Source: Williamsia herbipolensis
GTDB lineage: Bacteria; Actinomycetota; Actinomycetes; Mycobacteriales; Mycobacteriaceae
Assembly: GCF_000964005.1 (NCBI RefSeq)
Contig: NZ_JXYP01000006.1
Span: 62,001 to 126,000 of the forward strand
Direction of reading: 5' to 3'
Length of the DNA stretch: 64,000 bases
The number at the start of each line of letters is the position of its first letter. Within the stretch, counting starts at the first letter, position 1. The notes below the pieces were generated by a model. It was not told the DNA's origin and searched no databases. It worked only from the letters and a program-made list of their open reading frames with translations. Positions 8,768-18,214 of this stretch are shown here, one piece after another. Both the position numbers and the translations under genes were made by a program.

Positions 8768-10155
8768 GCGCGATGCTGCTGACCGGGGCGACGGTGATCA
8801 CCATGGCCCACGACCGACCCCGCCACGAAGCGGCCGAGATCCTCGTCGTCGACGGCGTGATCACGGAGATCGGCGTCGGAATCGTGCCGCCGGGTCGCGC
8901 CGACGTCGTCGACCTCGCCGGGCGGATCATCACCCCCGGTCTGGTCAACGCCCACCTGCACACCTGGCAGTCCGCGTTGCGTCTCGTCGGCGCCGATTGG
9001 ACGCTCCCCGAATACCTCGCCCGGGTGCACGGTGACGCCGCGCACCGCTATTCACCCGACGACATGCGTGTCGGCACGGCCCTGGGCGCCACGGCGCAGA
9101 TCGACGCCGGGGTGACCACGATCGGCGACTGGTGTCACAACTGCTTGACCCACGAGCACGCGGTCGGCGCGATCGGCGGGCTCGTCGAGTCGGGCATCCG
9201 GGCTGTGTTCCTGCACGGCACACCGCACGGGCTGCGCGAGCGCACCCACGACCTCGCCGTGTTCGACCGTCTCGTCGACGGCCCGGTCGCGACCACATCG
9301 CTGATCACTGCGGGGATGGCGATCAAGGGACCCCAGTTGTCGTCGGCGACCACGGCCGTCGCGGACATGTCCGCGGCGCGCGAGCGCGGTGTCGTGGTGA
9401 CGATGCATCAGAGCAACGGGGTGCCCGGCGACGCCTGGGACACCGTCGACCGCCACCGACTGTGGGGCCCGCGGGTCAACATCGTGCACGGGACCCAGAT
9501 CCCGACCCCGCTGCTGCGGCGGCTGCTCGACCGTGGCGTCACCTTCACCAGCACCCCCGAGAACGAACTGGGGCAGGGACATCGAGCCGACATCCTCTCC
9601 GAGGTGGCGGCGAGCGGCGGGATCCTGTCGCTGGGTACCGACAGCGACGCCTTCGGGTCCGGCGACGTCCGCGTCGCGGCGCGGGTCGCGCTGAGCCGGC
9701 ACCGTGCGGCCGAACACGAGCGCTCGCTGGCGGCCACCGGCATGATCGCGGAGTCGGTGGCAAGCGGCACCTGGGATGCATTGCGGTGGGCCACCATAGG
9801 GGGTGCACACGCGCTCGGTCTCGCCGACTCCGTCGGCACGCTCGAGGTCGGCAAGCGTGCCGACCTGCTCGTCGTGGACGCGACCGGCGTCGCGATGTGG
9901 CCGCATCACGATCCTGTCGCCGCGGCTCTGCACGCCCATCCCGGAACGGTCGAGGCCGTTCTCGTTGACGGCCGGTGGCGCAAAAGGGATCACGCACTCG
10001 TCGGCGTCGACGTGGCCGACCTCCAAGCCCGGGCGTGGCGATCGGGCTCACGGTTGGTCGGCCACCTCCGAGCCGACGGCGTGCACCGTCGGGTACGGCG
10101 AGAAGTCGTCCGACGGGTGGTTCACCGTCAGTTCATCGGCCCGCGCGAGGAATGA
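8764..10155 (+). CDS. Amidohydrolase, chlorohydrolase/deaminase type
   Basis: A 463-aa metal-dependent hydrolase of the AtzA/TrzN/SAH-deaminase branch. Metal-binding His residues are visible in NAHLHTWQ (near residue 65), VHGTQIPT (near 245) and MHQSNG, with the late Asp in LGTDSDAFGS (near 300). The beta-sandwich ends (IITPGLVN; ADLLVVD) are typical. The start is the GTG at 8764, which overlaps the hydrolase stop (GTGA). It ends 28 nt inside the convergent monooxygenase gene; the last ~35 residues are Arg-rich and look like a run-on tail. Confidence 0.85.
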   Translation: MSAMLLTGATVITMAHDRPRHEAAEILVVDGVITEIGVGIVPPGRADVVDLAGRIITPGLVNAHLHTWQSALRLVGADWTLPEYLARVHGDAAHRYSPDDMRVGTALGATAQIDAGVTTIGDWCHNCLTHEHAVGAIGGLVESGIRAVFLHGTPHGLRERTHDLAVFDRLVDGPVATTSLITAGMAIKGPQLSSATTAVADMSAARERGVVVTMHQSNGVPGDAWDTVDRHRLWGPRVNIVHGTQIPTPLLRRLLDRGVTFTSTPENELGQGHRADILSEVAASGGILSLGTDSDAFGSGDVRVAARVALSRHRAAEHERSLAATGMIAESVASGTWDALRWATIGGAHALGLADSVGTLEVGKRADLLVVDATGVAMWPHHDPVAAALHAHPGTVEAVLVDGRWRKRDHALVGVDVADLQARAWRSGSRLVGHLRADGVHRRVRREVVRRVVHRQFIGPREE

Positions 10156-11717
10156 CCGACCCCCATCGCGGTGAGGGTGAGGGCGGCGGCCGCGGTCGCT
10201 GCGACGAGGTCGCCGGTGATGATCGCGCCGATGTACCCGTCGGGCCGGATCAGCACGATCGCGTCGTCGACGAGTCGGTAGGTGTCGGCGAATCGGTCCG
10301 AGGGATCGGTGACCGTCTCGATCGACTCGTGCGCGTCGTCGCCGGCGAGTGATCGGGCGACCACCGCGACCCGGCGCACCGGTGCGCCTGTGGCCGGCCA
10401 GTCCAGGCGCGTAAGAGCGGCGGTCGCCGAGGAGCCAAGCGCGATCGCCGTGAACTGCGGGCCCTGCAGGATCTCGAACAGTGGGATCGGCGTCCCGTCG
10501 GCGAGTCGCAGCGCGACGTCGGGTGCGCGGTCGCCGGCCGTGACCGCCGAGGGATCCGATGTCCTCGTCGGCGCCAGCGGGCCGCCGCGGTAGGTCAGGG
10601 TCAGCTGTTGTTCGTCGGTCCCGCGTTTCAGGCTGGCGGGATCGAGTCTGCCCATTCCCTGGTACTTCTCGGTCGACAGCCCGAGGACCGCCGCGGCGAT
10701 CGGCCGCCGTTCGGCCTCGTAGGTGTCGAGGAGGGTGTCGTCGCCGCCGGCGATGACCTGAGCGAGCTTCCAGCCGAGGTTGTGGGCATCGCCGATGCCG
10801 GTGTTCATGCCCTGGGCCCCGGCCGGTGTGTGGACGTGCGCAGCGTCGCCGGCGAGGAGCACCGGACCACGTCGATAGGTCTCGGCGAGACGGATGTTGG
10901 GCCGGAACACTGACCGCCACTCGACCGACCGCAGGCGCAGACCCGACATCCGGGTCTGGCTGCGGATGCGAGCGGAGATCGCCTCGACGCCCACCGGCGG
11001 GTCCTCGCCGGGCGAGAGACGGATCATCCACTGGAACAGGTCGCAGTGGGGCAGGGGACAGGCGCCGACGAACCGACCGCGCAGCCCTGGCCACACGTGC
11101 CAATAACTGCGGGACAGGTCGACCCCGTCGACGGCGGCGTCGACGATCAGCATGCGATCGGCGTCGTCGGTGCTGCCGGTGAACCCGATACCCACCCCCT
11201 TGCGGACGCGGCTGCTGCCGCCGTCGGCGCCCACGAGGAAGCGTGCGGTGATCTCCTCGGGTCCGTCGGGGCCCGTCACCTCGGCGACGACACGGGTCGC
11301 CGACGGCGTGTACGACGTCAGTTCGGTCCCCGGTTCGACACGGCCGCCCAGGTCCTCGCAGCGGGAGTGCAGGGCGGCGATGGTGCGGTTCTGCGGAATG
11401 AGCCAGACGTCGGGGTAGGGCACGGTGGGACTCTTGCTCGGTGCCGCCATCATCCGCTTGGGCACGGTCAGCGGTCCGAGGTGGATGCCCATCTTCGGGT
11501 ACGGACTCCCCTCGGCCACGATGCGCTCGATCACGCCGAGGTCCTCGAGCACCTCCATCGTGCGGGGCTGAATCCCTTTCGCGCGCGACCCGTCGAACGA
11601 TTCGATCCCCTTGTCGATCAGCCGCACCGACACGCCGCGTCGGATCAGGTCGATCGCCAGAGCGGTGCCCGTGGGCCCGGCTCCGACGACGAGGACATCG
11701 GTGGTGGACGACATCAT
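10128..11717 (-). CDS. FAD-dependent aromatic monooxygenase (PheA/TfdB family)
   Basis: A 529-aa class A flavin monooxygenase that would hydroxylate a phenolic ring using NAD(P)H and O2. It has the FAD motif VVGAGPTGTALAIDL at residues 8-22, the DG motif VGADGGSSRVRK near 165, and the GD motif AGDAAHVHTPAGAQGMNTG near 290, followed by a C-terminal thioredoxin-like domain as in phenol hydroxylases. It lies 2 nt downstream of the hydrolase gene at 11720, so the two form an operon, probably for an aromatic compound, with a divergent TetR at 12721. Confidence 0.87.
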   Translation of the reverse strand: MMSSTTDVLVVGAGPTGTALAIDLIRRGVSVRLIDKGIESFDGSRAKGIQPRTMEVLEDLGVIERIVAEGSPYPKMGIHLGPLTVPKRMMAAPSKSPTVPYPDVWLIPQNRTIAALHSRCEDLGGRVEPGTELTSYTPSATRVVAEVTGPDGPEEITARFLVGADGGSSRVRKGVGIGFTGSTDDADRMLIVDAAVDGVDLSRSYWHVWPGLRGRFVGACPLPHCDLFQWMIRLSPGEDPPVGVEAISARIRSQTRMSGLRLRSVEWRSVFRPNIRLAETYRRGPVLLAGDAAHVHTPAGAQGMNTGIGDAHNLGWKLAQVIAGGDDTLLDTYEAERRPIAAAVLGLSTEKYQGMGRLDPASLKRGTDEQQLTLTYRGGPLAPTRTSDPSAVTAGDRAPDVALRLADGTPIPLFEILQGPQFTAIALGSSATAALTRLDWPATGAPVRRVAVVARSLAGDDAHESIETVTDPSDRFADTYRLVDDAIVLIRPDGYIGAIITGDLVAATAAAALTLTAMGVGHSSRGPMN

Positions 11718-11719
11718 GA

Positions 11720-12613
11720 CTACAGCGGCTTCCTGTCGGGGGTCACGAACTCGGCGATGGTCTCGGCGACGAGCGAGGGACGTTCGAACGGCACCATGTG
11801 CCCGCAGTCCTCGACGACGCGGAGTTCGTCGGGACGCAGGAGGTCGCGGACGTGATCAAGGGCGTCGATGGGGGTGACGAGATCATCGGTGCCCCACATG
11901 AGCACGGTCGGGATCGCCAGCGATCCGATCGCGGCGTAGAGCGATCCGCGGTCGAAAAGGGGGAAGTGCCCGAGGGTGGAGAAGAACGCGTAGAGCGATC
12001 CCTCGTGGCGATAGGCGTCGGCGATCATCGCCTGCAGTCGCGCAGCCGACTCCGGGTCGGTGATGTTGCGTCGTCGATGCTCGTCGAACACCCGGCGTCC
12101 CCATCGTCGCGCGACGACGCGGGTCACACGGTCGCTGATCGTCAGCAGCCGTTGGGTGAGGGGGCGGGAACTGACCCCTGCCGGTCCGATGAGGGCGAGC
12201 GAGCGCACCGCGGTGGGGGTACGACGCGTGTACTCCATCGCGACCAAGGCACCCATGGACGCACCGACGACATGGTTTGGCCCCGGTGGGGCGAGGGCCT
12301 CGATGAGCTCCGTGAGCTGCCGGACGAACAGGTCCTCGTCGTACCGGCCACGGACTCTGTCGGAGTACCCACGGCCGTAGGCACTGTAGGTCAGCGTCCG
12401 AAACCCTCTGTCGTGCAACGCCGCCACGGTGTCGTCCCAATAGAACAACGGAACTGTGATCCCGCCGGTGAGCACCACGACATCGCCGTCGGGTGGACCG
12501 GTCAGCTCGTAATGGGTGACGCCGTCGGAGAGCGCGATGAACGCGCCCCGCAGTGCGGCTCGAGTGCGCGGGGTGAGCGCTCGATCCTCGCGGGCGTCGA
12601 GGAAGTACTCCAT
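11720..12613 (-). CDS. Alpha/beta hydrolase of aromatic operon
   Basis: A 297-aa alpha/beta hydrolase. The nucleophile elbow GASMGALVAM is near residue 120, the acid residue is near WGTDDLVTPID, and the terminal His is in VEDCGHMVPFERP. A good ribosome-binding site (GGAGGG) lies 9 nt before the ATG at 12613. Being first in an operon with the monooxygenase, it may hydrolyse an ester or a ring-cleavage product of the same pathway. It lacks a signal peptide. Divergent from the TetR gene at 12721. Confidence 0.85.
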   Translation of the reverse strand: MEYFLDAREDRALTPRTRAALRGAFIALSDGVTHYELTGPPDGDVVVLTGGITVPLFYWDDTVAALHDRGFRTLTYSAYGRGYSDRVRGRYDEDLFVRQLTELIEALAPPGPNHVVGASMGALVAMEYTRRTPTAVRSLALIGPAGVSSRPLTQRLLTISDRVTRVVARRWGRRVFDEHRRRNITDPESAARLQAMIADAYRHEGSLYAFFSTLGHFPLFDRGSLYAAIGSLAIPTVLMWGTDDLVTPIDALDHVRDLLRPDELRVVEDCGHMVPFERPSLVAETIAEFVTPDRKPL

Positions 12614-12677
12614 GAACGGCTTCCCTCCCTCGGTGGCCTGTCGGGCGCACTGGCGACCTAGTTATGGATACAGTGTT

Positions 12678-12691
12678 GCCTAAATTAAGGC
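12678..12691. promoter_or_regulatory. Palindrome, putative operator of aromatic operon
   Basis: GCCTAAATTAAGGC has one mismatched pair in 7. It is one of the few AT-rich spots in the area and sits between the divergent hydrolase and TetR genes. Confidence 0.4.
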
Positions 12692-12720
12692 GGGTGGTCA
12701 AGCCCGTCATACTCGACGTC

Positions 12721-13392
12721 ATGAGCACGCCGTCAGGGTCACGAGGGCGCGGTCGGCCGCCGGTTCCGTTGGACCGCATCGTCGCGACCGCGATCGCGCT
12801 GCTGAACGACGAGGGCGCCGATGCACTCTCGATGCGGACCCTCGCCCAACGTCTGGGCTCGGGCACGGCCACGCTCTACCGCCACTTCGAGGGACGTCCG
12901 CAGCTGATCGCTCACGTGGTCGACGAGATGTTCGCGGAGATGGCGGCGCACCCCGGCGTGGACGACAGTGACGTGAAGGCCTGGCAGGACTCGTTGGCAA
13001 CCGCGGCGCGGACTATGTTCGAGGTGCTGCGCCGGAACCCGAATGTGGCACCTCTGATGATCGAGAACACCCCGGTCGGACCCCACGCCCTTGCGCTCCG
13101 CGAACGCGCACTCGCCATGCTGCTCGACGCCGGATTCGACGCCGGCCTCGCGGTGCGCGCCTGGGTGACGGTGGCCCGGTACGTGCTGGGGTTCGCCGCG
13201 CAGTTGCGGACCGACGATCCCGCGATCGAGCAGGTCGCGGCTTGGGAAGCGGTCGACCCTGCCGATTTCCCCGCGTCGATGGCCGTCGCCGCGGAGGTTC
13301 CGGTCCCGCTCGAGGAGGAGTTCACCTTCGGACTGACGATGCTGATCGCGGGACTCGAGACCGCGGTCGGAGAGAGCTCGGTGACGCCATGA
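12721..13392 (+). CDS. TetR family regulator with TetR-type C-terminal domain
   Basis: A 223-aa regulator. The sequence GRPPVPLDRIVATAIALLND followed by an HTH ending GTATLYRHFEGRP is characteristic. The start is placed at the ATG at 12721 (MSTPSG...) because the upstream in-frame extension from 12664 would overlap the operator-like palindrome. It is divergent from the hydrolase/monooxygenase operon, its likely target. It ends in a 4-nt ATGA overlap with the DUF202 membrane protein gene. Confidence 0.85.
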   Translation: MSTPSGSRGRGRPPVPLDRIVATAIALLNDEGADALSMRTLAQRLGSGTATLYRHFEGRPQLIAHVVDEMFAEMAAHPGVDDSDVKAWQDSLATAARTMFEVLRRNPNVAPLMIENTPVGPHALALRERALAMLLDAGFDAGLAVRAWVTVARYVLGFAAQLRTDDPAIEQVAAWEAVDPADFPASMAVAAEVPVPLEEEFTFGLTMLIAGLETAVGESSVTP

Positions 13393-13751
13393 GCGACGAC
13401 ACCGACGCGCGCGAGAACCGCCCACCCGGTTCCGTCGACGCCCGGTTCACCCTCGCCGCCGAGCGCACCGTGCTCGCCTGGATCCGCACCGCCCTCGGGC
13501 TGATCGCCGCCGGGATGGCCGTCCTCCACGTGCTGCCCGACTTCTCCTCGCAGGGTGTGCGCGACGTCGTCGGGATCGGTCTCATCGTGCTCGGCGCCGG
13601 AGCCGCGATCGCAGGGGGCGTGCGGTGGCGGCGGACCACAGTGGCCCTGCGCGACGGCGCCCCGATGCCCGGTCCGGCGCATGTGTGGGCCGTGATCGCC
13701 GGCGTCGTCGTGCTGTCGGTGATCGCCGTGATCGCGGGCCTGGCGAGCTGA
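13389..13751 (+). CDS. DUF202 (YidH-type) membrane protein
   Basis: A 120-aa protein with a hydrophilic start, then the signature LAAERTVLAWIRTALGLIAA (residues ~18-37) of the YidH/DUF202 family, and three predicted membrane helices. The molecular function of the family is not established. The ATG overlaps the stop of the TetR gene (ATGA), so it is translated with that regulator although the functional link is unclear. Confidence 0.85.
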   Translation: MSDDTDARENRPPGSVDARFTLAAERTVLAWIRTALGLIAAGMAVLHVLPDFSSQGVRDVVGIGLIVLGAGAAIAGGVRWRRTTVALRDGAPMPGPAHVWAVIAGVVVLSVIAVIAGLAS

Positions 13752-13831
13752 GCACGCCGGTGTGACCTGCACCGACACGCCCGGGCGAACGCTCGGTAGG
13801 GACTGGGTGACACGCAGGGGCGGCGGCGCAC

Positions 13832-13837
13832 TAGGTT
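13832..13837 (+). promoter_or_regulatory. -10 box TAGGTT for TetR gene
   Basis: TAGGTT is 6 nt before the ATG at 13844, a leaderless arrangement. Confidence 0.5.
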
Positions 13838-13843
13838 GGTCTC

Positions 13844-14485
13844 ATGACCGAAGAGTCGCCGCTGGCCGTGACCGAGGCCTGGCGTGACTACGGCCGGGCC
13901 GATCTCCCCGTGCCGCTGGCCGCCGCGCTCGCGGCCTTCGCCGAGCAGGGGTACCACGGGACGTCGGTTCGGGAGATCGCGGCGCGGGCCGGATTGTCGG
14001 TGCCGGGCCTCTACCACCACTACCCGTCCAAGCAGTCGATGCTGCAGGGTCTGCTCGAACTGACGATGGCCGATCTGCTGTGGCGCTCGGAGCAGTCGAT
14101 CGCCGCTGCGGGCGACGACCCCGTCGACCAGTTCGACGCCGTCGTCGAGACGCTCCTGCAGTTCCACATCCATCGGCGCGCGCAGGCGTTCATCGGCTCG
14201 ACCGAGATCCGCAGCCTCGACGACGACTACCGCAAGAACTACACGAGCAAACGGCGCGAACAGCAGCGCATGGTCGACGACATCATCGTCGCCGGCGTGC
14301 GCGCCGGGGTGTTCATCACCGAGGTCCCCGAGGACACCGGACGCGCCGTCACCACCATGTGCGTGGGGGTGTCGACCTGGTACAAGCCCGAGGGGCGTCT
14401 CTCGCCCGACGAGATCGTCACCCGCTTCCGCGGGATCGCCCGCGCCACCGTCGGTTACGTCGGTGACGCCGCGCGTCGAGACTGA
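13844..14485 (+). CDS. TetR family regulator of acyl-CoA dehydrogenase cluster
   Basis: A 213-aa TetR protein with HTH residues in GYHGTSVREIAARAGLSVPG and the typical LYHHYPSKQSML helix. The C-terminal half resembles regulators of fatty-acid catabolism (an all-helical pocket with a conserved SxEIRSLD-like segment). It precedes the acyl-CoA dehydrogenase and phosphotransferase genes on the same strand by 45 nt and is probably co-transcribed with them or controls them. An acyl-CoA ligand is a reasonable guess only. Confidence 0.85.
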   Translation: MTEESPLAVTEAWRDYGRADLPVPLAAALAAFAEQGYHGTSVREIAARAGLSVPGLYHHYPSKQSMLQGLLELTMADLLWRSEQSIAAAGDDPVDQFDAVVETLLQFHIHRRAQAFIGSTEIRSLDDDYRKNYTSKRREQQRMVDDIIVAGVRAGVFITEVPEDTGRAVTTMCVGVSTWYKPEGRLSPDEIVTRFRGIARATVGYVGDAARRD

Positions 14486-14530
14486 CCGATCACAGCGCCG
14501 CACCAGCGGACCGAGGAGGAGGAGTACGCC

Positions 14531-15760
14531 ATGGCTGTCGAACTTCGATACGACACCGATGTGAGCGAGACCGTTGCGGCCACCGAACGTTTCATCGCCG
14601 ACTACGTGTTGCCGCTCGAGGACGAGTTCGTCGGCGACATGACCGCGGCCGGTGGCGACGACCTGCGCGTGGAGATGCAGGGAAAGGCCAAGGCGGCAGG
14701 CATCTTCGCGCCGCACGCGCCGGTGGAGTACGGCGGCCTCGGTTACAACATGTCCGACCGTGCACCGGTGTTCGAGGCCGGCGGCCGTTCCCTGTTCGGC
14801 CCGATCGCGCTGAACATCGGCGCGCCCGACGAGGGCAACGTGCACATGCTCTCCCACATCGCGAGCGAGGGTCAGAAGCAGCAGTTCCTCGCCCCGCTCG
14901 CCGCCGGTGACGTGCGGTCGGCGTTCGCGATGACCGAGCCCGCGCCCGGTGCGGGCGCCGATCCATCGGCCCTGCGCAGCTCGGCGACCCGCACCGACGG
15001 TGGCTGGAAGATCAACGGCCACAAGTGGTTCATCACCGGTGCCGACGGCGCGGGTTTCTACATCATCATGGCGCGCACCTCGGGCGAGCCCGGCAGCCGC
15101 GGCGGGGCCACGATGTTCCTCGCGCCGGCACCCGATCCGGCGATCGAGATCGTCCGTCACGTCGGCACCATCGACAAGGCGGGTATCGGCGGGCACTGCG
15201 AGATCCGGTTCCACGACCTGTTCGTGCCCGACGAGAACGTGCTCGGCGAGGTCGACGAGGGTTTCCGCTACGCCCAGGTGCGCCTCGGCCCCGCCCGCAT
15301 GACGCACGTGATGCGATGGCTCGGTGTCGCTGTGCGGGCACATGAGGTCGCTGTCGACTACGTGGCGCGCCGCGAGGCGTTCGGCACCCTGCTGGGTGAT
15401 CTGGGGATGATCCAGCAGATGGTGGCCGAGAACGTGATCGACCTCGCCGCCTCGCGCGCCTTGCTCGTCAAGGCCTGCCACGAACTCGATCTCGGCCACC
15501 ACGCCGGCGACGAGACCTCGATCGCGAAGACGTTCGCCGCCGAGGCGTACTCGCGTGTGCTCGACCGCAGCATCCAGATGTGCGGCGGCACCGGCGTCAC
15601 CGACGACCTCCCGCTGGCACGCCTGCAGCAGGAACTCCGCCCGTTCCGCATCTACGACGGGCCGTCGGAGGTGCACCGCTGGGCTCTCGCGAAACGTGCC
15701 GTGGGCAAGGCGAAGAAGAAGATCCATGCGGAGAACGAGCGCGCCGGGACCGCTCGATGA
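14531..15760 (+). CDS. Acyl-CoA dehydrogenase
   Basis: A 409-aa flavoenzyme that oxidises an acyl-CoA at the alpha-beta bond. The central FAD-binding part has FAMTEPAPGAGADPS and WKINGHKWFITGA (residues ~137-170). The C-terminal domain has QMCGGTGVTDDLPLARL and the catalytic glutamate in YDGPSEVHRW near residue 378. This end resembles the ACAD10/11 group, which is found beside APH-like kinases. An extended AGGAGGAGGAG ribosome-binding site precedes the ATG. It overlaps the kinase gene by ATGA, supporting a linked pathway. Confidence 0.92.
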   Translation: MAVELRYDTDVSETVAATERFIADYVLPLEDEFVGDMTAAGGDDLRVEMQGKAKAAGIFAPHAPVEYGGLGYNMSDRAPVFEAGGRSLFGPIALNIGAPDEGNVHMLSHIASEGQKQQFLAPLAAGDVRSAFAMTEPAPGAGADPSALRSSATRTDGGWKINGHKWFITGADGAGFYIIMARTSGEPGSRGGATMFLAPAPDPAIEIVRHVGTIDKAGIGGHCEIRFHDLFVPDENVLGEVDEGFRYAQVRLGPARMTHVMRWLGVAVRAHEVAVDYVARREAFGTLLGDLGMIQQMVAENVIDLAASRALLVKACHELDLGHHAGDETSIAKTFAAEAYSRVLDRSIQMCGGTGVTDDLPLARLQQELRPFRIYDGPSEVHRWALAKRAVGKAKKKIHAENERAGTAR

Positions 15761-16788
15761 ACCTGTCGGCAGACCTGCCCGGCATGGATGTGGCCGCGCT
15801 GACGACCTTCCTCACCGGACACGGCATCGACCTCGCCGGCGATCTCGAGGTCGAGCTGATCGCCGGTGGCCGATCGAACCTCACGTTCATCGCCTCCGAC
15901 GGAACCACGAAGTGGGTGGTGCGACGCCCGCCGACGAGTGGACTCACCCCCTCGGCGCACGACATGAACCGTGAGTGGACGGTGACGCAGGCGTTGCAGC
16001 ACACCGCCGTTCCGGTCGCGCCGACCATCGCGTTCGACGCCGACGGCGACGTCCTCGGCGCGCCGTGCACGGTCGTCGGGTTCGTCGACGGCACGGTCAT
16101 CCGGTCCGCTGCGGATCTCGACGCCTTCGATGACGCCACCGTCGACCGCAACGTCGATGCACTCATCCGGAGCCTGGCCGATCTGCACGCGGTCGACCAC
16201 CAGGAGGTCGGGCTCGGCGAGTTCGGTCGGCCGGAGGGTTTCGTCGCGCGGCAGGTGAAGACCTGGACCCGACAGTGGGAGATCGTGAAGACCCGCGACC
16301 TGCCCGATGTCGACAAGCTGTCCGCGGCCCTCGCCGAGAACATCCCCACCGACAGCGCGAACGCGATCGTGCACGGCGACTACCGCGTGGACAACACGAT
16401 CCTGGGCGTCGACGATCCGGGAGTGGTTCGTGCGGTGGTCGACTGGGAGATGTCGACGCTGGGCGATCCGCTCACCGACGTCGCTCTGATGTGTGTCTAC
16501 CGCCAGCCCATCTTCGATCGGGTGCTGGGGTTGTCGGCGGCGTGGACCAGCGATCGCTACCCCGACACCGACGAACTCGCCCAGCGCTACGCGGTCGCCG
16601 CCGGGGTCGACATGGCGCACTGGAACTTCTATCTCGCGCTGGCGAACTTCAAACTCGGCGTGATCGGCGAGGGCATCGCCTACCGCGCCCTGCAGGGTTC
16701 GTCGTCGGGTGCGGGTGCGGAGAAGGCCGCCGAGGCCACCGCCGAGTTCATGGCCACCGGACTCCGGGCGTTGCAGACCTCGGACTGA
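15757..16788 (+). CDS. APH-type phosphotransferase (ACAD10/11 kinase partner)
   Basis: A 343-aa aminoglycoside-phosphotransferase-fold kinase. It has the N-lobe GGRSNLTF loop (residues ~37-44), the catalytic HGDYRVDNTIL near 207 and the metal-binding DWEMSTLGDP near 230. In this genomic context (fused or adjacent to an acyl-CoA dehydrogenase) such kinases are thought to phosphorylate hydroxyacyl-CoA so that the dehydrogenase can eliminate phosphate; this is known for 4-hydroxyacyl-CoA in animals and is an inference here. It overlaps the dehydrogenase gene by 4 nt. Confidence 0.85.
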   Translation: MNLSADLPGMDVAALTTFLTGHGIDLAGDLEVELIAGGRSNLTFIASDGTTKWVVRRPPTSGLTPSAHDMNREWTVTQALQHTAVPVAPTIAFDADGDVLGAPCTVVGFVDGTVIRSAADLDAFDDATVDRNVDALIRSLADLHAVDHQEVGLGEFGRPEGFVARQVKTWTRQWEIVKTRDLPDVDKLSAALAENIPTDSANAIVHGDYRVDNTILGVDDPGVVRAVVDWEMSTLGDPLTDVALMCVYRQPIFDRVLGLSAAWTSDRYPDTDELAQRYAVAAGVDMAHWNFYLALANFKLGVIGEGIAYRALQGSSSGAGAEKAAEATAEFMATGLRALQTSD

Positions 16789-16815
16789 CGCCGATACCGA
16801 CGGACCGCCGGACGC

Positions 16816-17499
16816 TCAGCGAAAGGTCATCAGCGAACGGTCGGCGACGAGATCGACGTGGGCGTGGTCGTTGATCGAGACGATCGAACAGCCCGACCCG
16901 CCGACGATGATCTTGGTGATCGAGGTGTTGATCATGGTGCGGGCCAGGGTGAGCCAACGTTCGTCGTCGAGACCCCACAGGCCGGCGAGCACCGCACAGA
17001 TGGTGCCGGCCGAGGAGACCGCGAGCACCGTTCGGCCCGAACCGGCCTGTGCGACAGCGTCGTCCATCGCGGCGTCGGCGCGCGACCGGTAGTCGGCCCA
17101 GGTCTCCGACCCCACGACCCGACGGGCGATCCAGTCCCGTAAAGAGTCGTCGAGGTGGGCCTGGAACCGCTTCTCGGTCGGGCTCTCGGTGCGGTCGGTG
17201 TCGCTGATGATGGCGTCGAGGTCGTACTCGTTCCACCGTGGGTCCAGGCGGGGTTCGAGTTCACCGTCCGGTGTGGTGGGGAACTCGGCGAGGATGCGGG
17301 CGAGGGTCTCGCGCTGTCGCGCCAGGTCACCCGACACGGCATGGTCGATGCGACCGACACGTGCGGCGAGCGCGACGCCGGCCCGACGTGCCTGGTCGGC
17401 GCCGAGTTCGGTCAGACCACCCTCGTGCTGTGCCCACGCGCCCGCGCCGTACGCCTGCGCACGCGCCTGCCCGTGCCGTACCAGATAGAGAACACCCAT
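16816..17499 (-). CDS. Histidine phosphatase family protein
   Basis: A 227-aa phosphoglycerate-mutase-like phosphatase. The catalytic LVRHGQA motif lies at residues 5-11, and the second catalytic region is near AVSSAGTICAVL. I use the ATG at 17499 (MGVLYLVRHG) because the family always begins just before the RHG motif; an in-frame extension upstream lacks support. It is convergent with the kinase gene, and similar dehydrogenase, kinase and phosphatase neighbourhoods occur in other actinomycetes, which hints at a shared pathway. Substrate unknown. Confidence 0.87.
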   Translation of the reverse strand: MGVLYLVRHGQARAQAYGAGAWAQHEGGLTELGADQARRAGVALAARVGRIDHAVSGDLARQRETLARILAEFPTTPDGELEPRLDPRWNEYDLDAIISDTDRTESPTEKRFQAHLDDSLRDWIARRVVGSETWADYRSRADAAMDDAVAQAGSGRTVLAVSSAGTICAVLAGLWGLDDERWLTLARTMINTSITKIIVGGSGCSIVSINDHAHVDLVADRSLMTFR

Positions 17500-17574
17500 G
17501 TGTCCATCATCGCGGGCATGGGCCTGCCGGTGACGCAATGGGTGCGCCACCGGCAGGTCGGATCGGGTCGGGCC

Positions 17575-18097
17575 CTAGGAACCGAAGCAGAAGATGCCGG
17601 TGCAGGGCGGCGTGTAGGTGAGCGTGACAGTGAAGCTCCCCGAATTGTTGAAGTAGCCGTTGATGTTGTCGTTGATCGCGAACGTCACCGGCCCGGTGCC
17701 GGAGAGGATCGTGGGTCCGGCGCCGACGAGCACCGGGGCCGCCGTCCCGACCTTGCCGATGAGTGCAACGTAGTTCTGGCCGCCGATCACACAGGGTGAA
17801 CTCGGCGAACCGCACACGACACCGGTGCGCCCGTTCGGTCCGACCGGGGTGATGGTGGGGTCATAGGTGGCGGTTCCGGTGGCGCTGACGGGTGATCGGG
17901 GCGCCCGCGACGGCGACGACGCCGCTGTCGGCGAAGACCCCGTTCGCGCCGGCGGTCTTCGCGTCGACGGTGATCGTTTTCGTGACCGGTGCGGCGTTGG
18001 CCGTCGCGGGGAGGGCGAGACCGACACCGGTGGCGACGGTGGCTGCGGCGAGGATCGAGCCGAGGCGGATGCGTGCAGTGCGTGAGACGGTGACCAT
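17575..18097 (-). pseudogene. Secreted LecA (PA-IL)-like lectin, frameshifted
   Basis: The first frame starts at the ATG at 18097 after an AGGGGGA ribosome-binding site and has a clear signal peptide (cleavage predicted after ATANA, residue 35). It stops at 17861. The match continues in another frame to a stop at 17575. One extra G in the GGG run at 17890-17892 explains the shift; removing it gives a 173-aa protein. The joined protein resembles the Pseudomonas galactose-binding lectin LecA: a TATYDPTITPVGPNG segment, a VALIGKVGT strand and INDNINGYFNNSGSF, which keeps the calcium-ligand positions Tyr36, Asp100, Asn107 and Asn108 of LecA. Either a decayed gene or a sequencing error. Confidence 0.7.
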
Positions 18098-18214
18098 CGG
18101 TCCCCCTGACGACGAGAACGGGCGTGGAGTGCGCCGTCGGCACCGGATTCTGCAGTACCGGGCATTTGTACGGTAGCAAGTGTGCGGCGGAGGCTTGGTG
18201 GATTTCGTCGGATC

